A stretch of 42,751 nucleotides of DNA. Origin: JBQTIQ01 sp052387955. Lineage in GTDB: Bacteria > Actinomycetota > Acidimicrobiia > Acidimicrobiales > JACDCH01. Of this stretch, positions 31,714 to 39,671 are shown piece by piece. A model generated the notes under the pieces. It did not search any database and was not told the DNA's origin. It saw only the letters and a program-made list of their open reading frames with translations. The stretch's first letter is position 1, and each line of letters begins with the position of its first letter. The stretch is from NCBI GenBank assembly GCA_052387955.1, contig JBQTIQ010000001.1, positions 1 to 42,751 on the forward strand. The letters run 5' to 3'. The translations under genes were made by a program, and so were the position numbers.

Positions 31714-33543
31714 CTAGCGGCCTCTAGTAGCGCCGACCGGCGGATCGGTGTCGGCATCGTGGGCGAACTGCTCCAGGTACAGCGATGCGTAGAGCCCGCC
31801 TTCCGCGAGGAGCTCGTTGTGCTTTCCGCGCTCGACGATGCGGCCGCCGTCGAGTACGAGGATGAGGTCGGCTCGGATGACTGTCGAGAGCCTGTGGGCG
31901 ATCACGACGGTGGTGCGGTCGCGGGCGAGCTCGTCGGTTGCTCCTTGGATCTCGCGTTCGAGCAGCGTGTCGAGTGACGAGGTGGCCTCGTCGAGGAGGA
32001 GCACGGCAGGGTCCTTCAGGATCGCCCGGGCGATGGCGACCCGTTGCTTCTCCCCGCCGGCGAGCCGGAAGCCTCGTTCGCCGACGACGGTGTCGAGCCC
32101 GTCGGGGAGGGCATCGAGGAGTCGGGAGAGCCCGGCGGAGCTCGCCGCGGCTCGGATCTCGTCTTCGGTGGCATCGAGCCGGCCGTAACGGATGTTCGCT
32201 CCGAGGGTGGTATGGAACAGGTAGGTCTCCTGCATGACCGAGCCGACTGTCGCTGCCACCGAGGCGAGGGTCAGATCCCGGAGGTCGTGGCCGTCGAGTC
32301 GCACGGCGCCGTGCTGTGGGTCGTAGAACCGTTGGGCGAGGTAGGTGATGGTGGTCTTGCCGGCTCCGGACGGCCCGACGAGCGCGACCATCGACCCGGG
32401 GATGGCTTGGAAGGAGATGCCGTGGAGGGCCTGCTCGCCGTCGGTTTCGTAGCCGAAGTGGACGTCGTCGAACTCGAGTTCGCCGCGGGGTGCGTCGAGG
32501 GTGCGGGCGTCGGGGCGGTCGTCGATCTCGACAGGAAGGTCGAGGTAGTCGAAGATCCGCTCGAAGAGGGCAGCGGAGGAGAGCAGCGTGGTGTTGAGCT
32601 TCGCCAACGTGGCGAATGGCCCGAACACCTTCTGGGCGAGCATGGCGAAGGCCACGACGTCACCGGTGCTGAGGCTGCCTCGGTCGAGCACGACCTGGCC
32701 CCCGTACCAGTAGATGACGCCAGGGATCATCGCCCCGAAGAGCGAGGTCCCCATGCTGAACCAGCGGCCGGCGATGAGGTGGCGGAGCGCCAGCTCGCGC
32801 ATGCGGTCGTTGCTGACGCCGAAGCGCCGCGCCTCGTGCTCGTGGCGGCCGAAGGCCCGCACGACCATGGAGCCGGACACCGAGAGGGTCTCGTCGAGCT
32901 GGGCGTGCATGTTGGCCGATTCCTCGTGCCATTCCCCCTTGAGGGTGCGCATGCGGCGGCCCACGCGCACCGTCGGGTAGACCCAGAGGGGCAGCACGCA
33001 GAAGGTGACCAGCGCCATCTGCCAGTCGAGGCTGGCCATGAGGACGAACGCGACGGCGATGGCCAGCAAGCTGGCGAGCAGTTCGGTGAAGGTCCCGGTG
33101 ACTGCGGCCTGGACGGCGTTGACGTCGGTGAGGATCCGGGAGAGCACTTCACCGGTTCGGTTGCGGGTGAAGAAGCTGACCGGGAGCCGCTGTAGGTGGT
33201 CGTGGAGGTCGGCCCGAAGGCGCTGCACGACGGTCTGGCCGACGCTCTCGTTGACGTAGGCCTGGGCGAAGCCGAGGAGCGCGGACGCGACGACGATGCC
33301 GGCGAAGACCACGAAGAGGGAGCTGAGCGCGTCGGGTGAGCCGGTGGTGATCTCGTCGACCATCGCACCGAGGAGGCGGACGGCGACGAGGTCAGATGTA
33401 GTGACGGCCGAGAGCAGGAGGAGGAGCACCGCGAAGCGCCATCGGTAGGGGGCAAAGAGCCGTAGGCAGCGGCGGAGTAGGTGGCGTCGGGAGCCACGCG
33501 GGCGGATGTCGGCCGGTCGGCGTTTGATCGACGATTGCCTCAT
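31714..33543 (-). CDS. ABC exporter-type half-transporter (permease-ATPase fusion)
   Basis: Type IV ABC protein of 609 residues. Six membrane helices occupy about residues 30-320 (FAVLLLLLSAVTTSDLVAVRL onward), with a typical coupling stretch LRADLHDHLQRLPVSFFTRNRTGEVLSRI. The nucleotide-binding domain has Walker A GPSGAGKTT near 389, a slightly altered signature LAGGEKQR near 493, Walker B VLLLDEATSSLD near 512 and the H-loop VVIAHRLSTV. It would act as a homodimer or with another half-transporter. The ATGA overlap (33540-33543) with the FecE-like gene and the abutting FhuF-like gene suggest a siderophore role, either export or IrtAB-like import. Leucine codons appear biased toward CTC compared with core genes. 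Confidence 0.92.
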   Translation of the reverse strand: MRQSSIKRRPADIRPRGSRRHLLRRCLRLFAPYRWRFAVLLLLLSAVTTSDLVAVRLLGAMVDEITTGSPDALSSLFVVFAGIVVASALLGFAQAYVNESVGQTVVQRLRADLHDHLQRLPVSFFTRNRTGEVLSRILTDVNAVQAAVTGTFTELLASLLAIAVAFVLMASLDWQMALVTFCVLPLWVYPTVRVGRRMRTLKGEWHEESANMHAQLDETLSVSGSMVVRAFGRHEHEARRFGVSNDRMRELALRHLIAGRWFSMGTSLFGAMIPGVIYWYGGQVVLDRGSLSTGDVVAFAMLAQKVFGPFATLAKLNTTLLSSAALFERIFDYLDLPVEIDDRPDARTLDAPRGELEFDDVHFGYETDGEQALHGISFQAIPGSMVALVGPSGAGKTTITYLAQRFYDPQHGAVRLDGHDLRDLTLASVAATVGSVMQETYLFHTTLGANIRYGRLDATEDEIRAAASSAGLSRLLDALPDGLDTVVGERGFRLAGGEKQRVAIARAILKDPAVLLLDEATSSLDTLLEREIQGATDELARDRTTVVIAHRLSTVIRADLILVLDGGRIVERGKHNELLAEGGLYASLYLEQFAHDADTDPPVGATRGR

Positions 33544-34387
33544 CCGGCTGCGGTGGCGCTGAGGGTGAGCGTCTCCGCCGATGGGGCTGTCGTGCCGTTC
33601 CGTTCGTCACGGCCGGTGATGAGCAGCGGTCGACCGGTGCGGGCGTCGGATTGCAGATGGCTGTCGACAGCGAAGACGTCGCGCACGGTGTCTCGGGTGA
33701 CCACGGCCGAGGGTGGCCCGCTCGTGACGATGCGCCCGTCCTTCATGGCGACCACGTGGTCGGAGTAGCGGGCGGCCAGGTTGAGGTCGTGCAGGATCAT
33801 CACTACCGTCCGCCCCTCGTCGCGGTTCAGCCGGCTGACGAGGTCAAGGACCTCGACCTGGTAGCCGATGTCGAGGAACGTGGTGGGCTCGTCGAGGAAG
33901 AGGTAGGGCGTGTCCTGGGCGAGGGCCATGGCGATCCAGGCCCGTTGCCGTTGGCCGCCGGAGAGCGATCCGACGTCCCGGTAGCGGAGGTCCGCCACCC
34001 CGCAGCGTTCCATGGCCGCGGTGATGGCAGCCGCGTCGCGGCGGGACCACTGGCGGTGGAAGGCCTGGTGGGGCATGCGGCCGGCGGCGACCAGGTCTTC
34101 GACCAGGAACCCGGTGGGGTGTCGGGGCCCTGCATGACCGTGGCGAGGCGGCGAGCCAGGGATCGGCGTGAGCCTTGGGTGACGTCGATGTCGTCGATGA
34201 CGAAGCTGCCGCCCATGGCGCCCAGGAGCCGTGCCCCGGTTCGCAGCAGGGTCGACTTGCCGCACCCGTTGGGCCCGATGATCGAGGTGATGGTGCCGGC
34301 CGGAAGGTCGGTCTCGAGGTCGTCGCTGACCACGGCGCCGCGGCCGTAGCCGGTCCGCAGGCCGCGGATGCTGACGCCGGCCAGCAC
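33540..34387 (-). pseudogene. FecE-like siderophore ABC ATPase, frameshifted
   Basis: ABC ATPase of the iron-siderophore/vitamin B12 import type. The first frame carries VLAGVSIRGLRTGYGR and Walker A IGPNGCGKSTLLRTGARLL up to RRLATVMQGP. The second frame carries TGFLVEDLVAAGRMPHQ, the signature LSGGQRQRAWIAMALAQ, Walker B YLFLDEPTTFLD and H-loop VVMILHDLNLAARYS. One base is missing near 34121-34130 (a short C run); inserting it restores a complete ATPase. A GTG at 34387 could start it, but no stop separates it from the preceding FecE-like fragment, so a tandem fusion is also possible. No FecCD permease or binding protein is nearby. Confidence 0.8.
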
Positions 34388-34806
34388 CGGCTGGGCGTCA
34401 GCGGTTGACGTCCGTTCGCACCAGTCTCGCTCGGCGCTCTGGGGAACGCAGATGGGGTGGCCGTCGTGCGGGTGGGTGAAGACGTCGCAGGCCACGCCGT
34501 AGAGCTCGGCCAGCAGCGCCTCCTCGACGACCTCTTCGGGCGGGCCGTAACGCCGGATGCGGCCGTCCTTCATGGTGACGACGTGGTGGCTGGCGCTTGC
34601 TGCCTCGTTGATGTCGTGGAGGACCATGACGACCGTCTTGCCGCCGGCGTTGAGGCGGGTGATGAGGTCGATCACCTCGCGCTGGTGGGCGAGGTCGAGG
34701 AAGGTCGTCGGTGCTGCTCCTCCTCGCCGACGTGATCGGGAACAACTTCCTACCTATCAGGACGTCGGTCTCCTGCGCCAGCGCCATGGCGATCCAGGCG
34801 CGCCGA
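34388..34806 (-). pseudogene. Second FecE-like ATPase, C-terminal remnant
   Basis: The C-terminal half of another FecE-type ATPase lies directly 5' of the first. RRAWIAMALAQETDVL (about 34760-34806) continues in another frame after about 43 foreign bases (34715-34757) as PTTFLDLAHQREVIDLITRL, VVMVLHDINEAASASHHVV and RRYGPPEEVVEEALLAELYG. Walker A, Q-loop and the LSGGQ signature are absent, and the core Walker B acidic pair has been replaced by the insert. It then runs without a stop into the next ATPase. The missing N-terminal half would have lain where the plus-strand exporter now begins. Confidence 0.72.
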
Positions 34807-34966
34807 AGCCTGGCCGCGTGACGGCCATCGCCGACCCGTTGATCGAGCTGCAACGCCCGGGACGTCATCTGGTCGACAACCTGCTGCCCGCCGGAGAGTC
34901 CGCCCGTTCCTCCGCGCCCACACGGGGATCCTCGCTGGTGCCGTCGCCTCCTCCGTCGTCGGGCAG

Positions 34967-37900
34967 GTGGCCTTCGGCGTCGTCCCGCTGCTCCAGAAGA
35001 TCATCATCGACGACGTCGTCCTCGGCACCGAGCCGCTCGCGCCGTGGGCCGCCGCCGTCGTCGCTCTCGGTGCCGTCCACTTCGTCGCGACCTTTGCCCG
35101 CCGCTTCCTCGGCGGCCGGTTCGCGCTCGAGGTGCAGCACGACCTCCGGCGGGCGATCCACCACCACGCCCAGCGCCTTGACCTCGCGGCCCACGATCGG
35201 CTCGGCCTGGGCGAGCTGATGACGAGGGCCACCGCCGACGTCACCCTTGTCGGCAACTTCCTCAATCAGTGGAACATCATCGTCGGCAACGCGATGCAGC
35301 TCGCCGTCGCCGTCGTGGTGATGGTCGTGCTCTCCCCGGCGCTCGCAACCGTCGTCCTCGTGCTCCTCCCGGTCTTCGGGATCGTCGCCGCCGGGTTCCG
35401 CCGGCGCGTGTTCCCCGCCACGTGGGCCGACCAGCAGGCACAGGCCACTCTGGCGGGCAGCATCGACGACGCCGTCAGCGGCGTGCGGGTGGTCAAGGCC
35501 TTTGGCCAGGAGCAGCGCGAAGTCGGGCGGCTCACGGCCCTGTCCGACCAGCTCTTCGCCTCGCGGCTGCGGACGGCGCGCATCACCGGGAGGTACACCG
35601 CCGCGCTCCGTATGGTGCCGGCCGTCGGGCAGGTCGGGGTGCTCGCCCTCGGCGGCTGGCTGGCGATCGAGGGCCGGATCACGCTCGGCACCTTCCTCGC
35701 CTTCTCGAGCTACCTGGTCCAGCTCGTCGGGCCGACCCGCATGCTCTCAGGGGTCGTGATCACCGCCCAACAAGCACGCACCGGGGCGGCCCGGGTCCTC
35801 GCCCTGCTCGACCTGACCCCGACCATCACCACCGCGTCCGCTGCGGTCGACATGCCGAGGGGAGGCGGCCGGGTCACCCTCGAAGACGTCACCTTCAGCT
35901 ACCCCGGTGCCGCCGACCCGGTCCTCCAGTCGTGCTCGCTCACCATCGAAGCCGGTGAGCGGGTGGCGCTTGTCGGCGCGTCCGGCTCGGGCAAGTCCAC
36001 CATCGCCCACCTGGTGGCCCGCTTCCACGACCCCGACACCGGCGTCGTACGGCTCGACGGCCACGACGTCGCCGGCGTGACACTGGCATCGCTGCGGCGC
36101 GCCATCGGGCTGGTGTTCGAGGACACCTTCCTGTTCTCCCGTAGCATCCGCGAGAACCTCCTCCTCGCCCGGCCCGACGCGGCCGACACCGAGCTCCGCG
36201 CCGTCCTTGAGATTGCCAGCGCCGCCGAGTTTGTCGACCGGCTCCCGGCCGGGCTCGACACCCCCGTCGGCGAAGACGGCCTCTCGCTCTCGGGCGGGCA
36301 GCGCCAGCGCATCGCCCTGGCCCGTACGTTGCTCACCGACCCCGACATCCTCATCCTCGACGACGCCACCTCCTCGGTGGATGCGGCCACCGAGGCACGG
36401 ATACACCACCGACTCGAGGAGGTCCTCGCTGGGCGCACCGTTATCCTCCTCGCCCACCGACGATCCACCCTCGCGCTTTCCGACCGCGTGGTGGTCCTCG
36501 CCGACGGCCACGTCGTCGCCGACGGCGACCACGACCACCTGCTCTCGACCTGCCCGGCCTACCAGCGTCTCCTCGAGGGCGACCACCTCGCGACCGACCG
36601 GCAGCCAGCCGACGACCTGCCCGCCAACGGCAACCGCAACGGGCCCGCGACCGACGTCGACAGGCGCGCCTGGCCGGCACTGGAGGACATTGAAGGCGCC
36701 GGGTCCCTCGAACACGCCCAACTCGCCCGATCCTCGACGGCGGCGGTGGCCTCGACGTCATCTGGTGGCGGGGCGGTGGATGGCTTCAACAAGACCATCA
36801 CGAACGCCGGCCTCATGGAGGCCACCCCGGAGCTCCTCGCGGCCGTCGGCGCGCTCCCGCCGCTCCGCGACGACCCCGCCGTGGACGTGGCCCGCGAGAC
36901 CGCACCGGAGCGCGACGGTCGGTTCGGGCTCGGCAGGTTCCTCCGGCCCTACGCGATCGGCCTCGGCCTCGGCCTCGGCTTCGTCGTCGTCGACACGCTC
37001 ATCGCCATCGTCGGGCCGCTCTTCATCCGCCACGGCGTCGACGACGGGGTCGCCAACGCCGACTACGTCCCGGTGCTGCTCGCCCTCGTCGGCCTCACCG
37101 CCGTCGCCGTCGCCGGATGGGCGAACACGTGGGCGATGACGGTGCAGACCACCCGCACCTCCGAGCGGCTCATCCTCGCCCTCCGCCTCCGCAGCTTCGC
37201 CCACCTCCAGCGGCTCTCGCTCGAGTACTACGAACGGGAGATGAGCGGTCGGATCTTCGCCCGCATGACCGCCGACGTCGAGTCGCTCTCGAGTCTGTTC
37301 CAGCAGGGGATCGTCGTCGGTGCTGCCGGGATCGTGACGTCCCTCGGGCTCGCGATCGCCATGACAGTGCTGGCGCCGGGCCTCGCCGTCGCCGTCGCCG
37401 TCCTCGTCCCACCGGCGGCGATCGCCACCGTCGCCTTCCAGCGTCGCTCCCGGAACACCTACTCCCTCGCCCGCCGGCGCATCGCCGCTGTCTACGCCGA
37501 CATGTCCGAGGGTCTCAACGGCGTCCGCATCAGCCAGGCGCTCCGGGCCGAGGACGCCCTCGGCGCCAGGTTCGACGATCTCTGCGAGCAGTACCGGGCA
37601 GCCCGCCTTCGATCGCTCCGCCTCTCCGCGCTCTTCTTCACCTTCGTCCAATGGCTCTCGCTCGCCGCCAAGGTCATCGTCTTCGCGGTCGGCGCGCCAC
37701 GGGTCGCCGACGGCGACCTCACCGCTGGTGTGCTCATCGCGTTCGTCCTCTACCTCGACCAGTTCTTCAGCCCGATCCAACAGCTCTCACAGACTTTCGA
37801 CCACTGGCTCGCAGCCCGCGAGTCGCTCGAGCGGATCACCGAGCTTCTCGACACGCCGTCAGGCACCCCGGAAGCCGACCAGCCACGCCCAGTGCCAAAC

Positions 37901-38671
37901 CTCCGCGGCGACATCCGCCTCCACGGCGTCCGCTTCGCCTACCGCGACGACGCGCCGGAGGTGCTCAGAGGCATCGATGTCCACATCCCCGCCGGCCAAC
38001 GCGTCGCCCTGGTCGGCGCCACCGGCGCCGGCAAGTCCACCCTCGCGAAGCTCGTTACCCGCTTCTACGACCCGACCGCCGGCGTCGTCAGCGTCGACGG
38101 CATGCCGCTTCCCCACCTCGAGCTCGCCGCCTACCGGCGCCAGCTCGGCTACGTCCCCCAGGAACCCCTCCTCTTCGCCGGTTCCATCCGCGACAACATC
38201 GCCTACGGACGGCCCGACGCCACCGAGCTCGACATCAAACGAGCCGCCAGACGGGTCGGGGCCCACGACGTCGTCGCCGGCCTCCCCCGCGGCTACCGCA
38301 CCATCGTCAACCGGCGCGGCCGCTCGCTCTCCGCCGGCGAACGCCAGCTCATCTGCCTCGCCCGAGCCGAGCTCGTCCGACCCTCGATCCTCGTCCTCGA
38401 CGAGGCCACCGCCAACCTCGACCTCGCCACCGAAGCCGCCGTGCAGGACGGGATGGCCCGCGCCGCCGCCGGGCGCACCACCATCATCATCGCCCACCGC
38501 CTCCAGACCATCCGTATGGCCGACCGCATCCTCGTCATCGATCACGGCCAGGTGATCGAGGACGGCAGCCACGAAGAGCTCGCCGACGCCGACGGCCACT
38601 ACGCCCGCCTCGTCGCCTCCGGACGGGCCGGAACCGACCTCGTCGAAGACGAGCTCGTCGCCCCGGCGTAG
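34967..38671 (+). CDS. Giant fused heterodimeric ABC exporter (TMD-NBD-TMD-NBD), 5' truncated
   Basis: 1234-residue protein joining two exporter half-transporters. First half: membrane domain, Walker A GASGSGKST near residue 340, signature LSGGQRQR near 442, Walker B ILILDDATSSVD near 460. Second half after a linker rich in Asp/Thr/Ser (about 545-650): membrane domain, Walker A GATGAGKST near 1018, signature LSAGERQ near 1121, Walker B ILVLDEATANLD near 1141. One ATP site is degenerate (Asp for catalytic Glu, LSAGE) and one is consensus. The first possible start, GTG 34967, lies inside the first helix. The same frame is open back to 34736 and encodes VRPFLRAHTGILAGAVASS from 34898, so the natural start is lost. 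Confidence 0.88.
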   Translation: MAFGVVPLLQKIIIDDVVLGTEPLAPWAAAVVALGAVHFVATFARRFLGGRFALEVQHDLRRAIHHHAQRLDLAAHDRLGLGELMTRATADVTLVGNFLNQWNIIVGNAMQLAVAVVVMVVLSPALATVVLVLLPVFGIVAAGFRRRVFPATWADQQAQATLAGSIDDAVSGVRVVKAFGQEQREVGRLTALSDQLFASRLRTARITGRYTAALRMVPAVGQVGVLALGGWLAIEGRITLGTFLAFSSYLVQLVGPTRMLSGVVITAQQARTGAARVLALLDLTPTITTASAAVDMPRGGGRVTLEDVTFSYPGAADPVLQSCSLTIEAGERVALVGASGSGKSTIAHLVARFHDPDTGVVRLDGHDVAGVTLASLRRAIGLVFEDTFLFSRSIRENLLLARPDAADTELRAVLEIASAAEFVDRLPAGLDTPVGEDGLSLSGGQRQRIALARTLLTDPDILILDDATSSVDAATEARIHHRLEEVLAGRTVILLAHRRSTLALSDRVVVLADGHVVADGDHDHLLSTCPAYQRLLEGDHLATDRQPADDLPANGNRNGPATDVDRRAWPALEDIEGAGSLEHAQLARSSTAAVASTSSGGGAVDGFNKTITNAGLMEATPELLAAVGALPPLRDDPAVDVARETAPERDGRFGLGRFLRPYAIGLGLGLGFVVVDTLIAIVGPLFIRHGVDDGVANADYVPVLLALVGLTAVAVAGWANTWAMTVQTTRTSERLILALRLRSFAHLQRLSLEYYEREMSGRIFARMTADVESLSSLFQQGIVVGAAGIVTSLGLAIAMTVLAPGLAVAVAVLVPPAAIATVAFQRRSRNTYSLARRRIAAVYADMSEGLNGVRISQALRAEDALGARFDDLCEQYRAARLRSLRLSALFFTFVQWLSLAAKVIVFAVGAPRVADGDLTAGVLIAFVLYLDQFFSPIQQLSQTFDHWLAARESLERITELLDTPSGTPEADQPRPVPNLRGDIRLHGVRFAYRDDAPEVLRGIDVHIPAGQRVALVGATGAGKSTLAKLVTRFYDPTAGVVSVDGMPLPHLELAAYRRQLGYVPQEPLLFAGSIRDNIAYGRPDATELDIKRAARRVGAHDVVAGLPRGYRTIVNRRGRSLSAGERQLICLARAELVRPSILVLDEATANLDLATEAAVQDGMARAAAGRTTIIIAHRLQTIRMADRILVIDHGQVIEDGSHEELADADGHYARLVASGRAGTDLVEDELVAPA

Positions 38672-38718
38672 CCGACGCCTCGCCGGTCCTGTCGTCCGCC
38701 ACCACGATCCTCCAGTAG

Positions 38719-39170
38719 TTCGTCACCATCTTCCCAGCCGAGCTCCCCGACAAGACGATGATCGCCACCATCGTCCCCGTCACCCGCTACCAGCGCCCCG
38801 CCCACGTCTGGCTCGGTGCTACCAGCGCCATCGCCATCCGCGTCACTATCCCCGTCGCCGCAGGAAACATCCTTAGCCGGCTAACCGACCCGGTCGTCAA
38901 GCTCGCCGTCGCAGCGCTGTTCACCGTCGGAGCCATCACGCTCCTCCGGGCCGCCCGCGCTGACCCCGACGAATCAACATCGAGACGGCTATCCCTTCGA
39001 TGGCCGCCACGGCGGTCATCGGGAGCTTCGGGGTCATCGCCCTCGCCGAGTGGGGCGACTTCACCCAACTCGCGACCGCCAGCCTCGCCGCCACCAGCAC
39101 GCAGCCCATGGCCACCGGCGTCGGCGCCCGTCGGGTGGTCTGTCGCCGATCTCCCCAGTCAGGGCAGTGA
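38719..39170 (+). pseudogene. GDT1/TMEM165-like (UPF0016) cation transporter, broken
   Basis: Remnant of a GDT1/TMEM165-type membrane protein, a family that moves Mn2+/Ca2+. The first family motif is intact in FVTIFPAELPDKTMIATIV, followed by helices AHVWLGATSAIAIRVTIPVA and VVKLAVAALFTVGAITLL. The second motif appears in another frame as VIALAEWGDFTQLATASLAA. Three defects are visible: a TAG codon immediately before FVTIF with no start, a one-base loss near 38964-38973, and a C-terminus that degenerates after ATGVGA and stops at 39170. An ATG at 38758 would begin after the first motif's ELPDK. It ends overlapping the lipoprotein gene's stop by 12 bases. Confidence 0.78.
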
Positions 39171-39671
39171 CAGCTGCAGGAACGTGAGGGCGAGGGCGAT
39201 GAGCTCGTGGCCGCCGTCGTCGCCGGCGACGTCGGCGGCGTACAGGTCGTCACCCAGCAGGGCGACGGCGCTGGCGCGGTCCTCGCTCGTCGACCGGTAC
39301 GCCTCGTCGCCGTAGCCTTCCGTCGGCTGGAAGCCGGAGGGCACCGTGAACCCGGCCCGCCCACCAGGGACCACGGCGACGTCGAGCCCACGAGGCCCGC
39401 CGTCGTCCCAGGTGAAGTTGCAGCGAGCCGGGTCCGGCGTGGCGTTCTCGGTGACCCTGGTGCCTGGCAGCTGGGCTTCCACCTCGGCGAGGGTGATCCC
39501 ACAGGGGCTGTCGGCGGCATCCGCCGCGGTGGCCTGGGTCGCGGTGGTCGCTTCGGTGCGGTCGGTGGCCGGTGTCGCCCGGTCGGCCGCCGGCTCGTCG
39601 CCGCAGGCGGCCACCAGGAAGGCGACGACGACGGCGGCCCAACCGATGGTCCTCCTCGCCCGGGCGCTCAC
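39159..39671 (-). CDS. Lipoprotein, DUF3558-like
   Basis: Predicted lipoprotein of 170 residues from GTG 39671. The signal peptide TIGWAAVVVAFLVAAC ends in a lipobox with C23, followed by an Ala/Thr/Asp-rich linker to about residue 55. The mature domain has SPCGITLAEVEAQLPGT and PARCNFTWDDGG. This is a cysteine pair with Trp spacing as in DUF3558-type actinobacterial lipoproteins. FQPTEGYGDEAYRS and ALLGDDLYAADVAGDD follow. The GTG overlaps the stop of the large secreted protease-like gene by four bases, so the two are translationally coupled and probably function together outside the cell. Confidence 0.78.
   Translation of the reverse strand: MSARARRTIGWAAVVVAFLVAACGDEPAADRATPATDRTEATTATQATAADAADSPCGITLAEVEAQLPGTRVTENATPDPARCNFTWDDGGPRGLDVAVVPGGRAGFTVPSGFQPTEGYGDEAYRSTSEDRASAVALLGDDLYAADVAGDDGGHELIALALTFLQLSLP

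Noticed and set aside
34870..34895. ABC signature LSGGQQ on the minus strand upstream of the FecE-like remnant
   Set aside because: The sequence around it (GTGGLSGGQQVVDQM) does not fit an ABC helical domain, and the same bases lie in the unexplained 90-base joint. It may be chance, so I did not extend the pseudogene to it.
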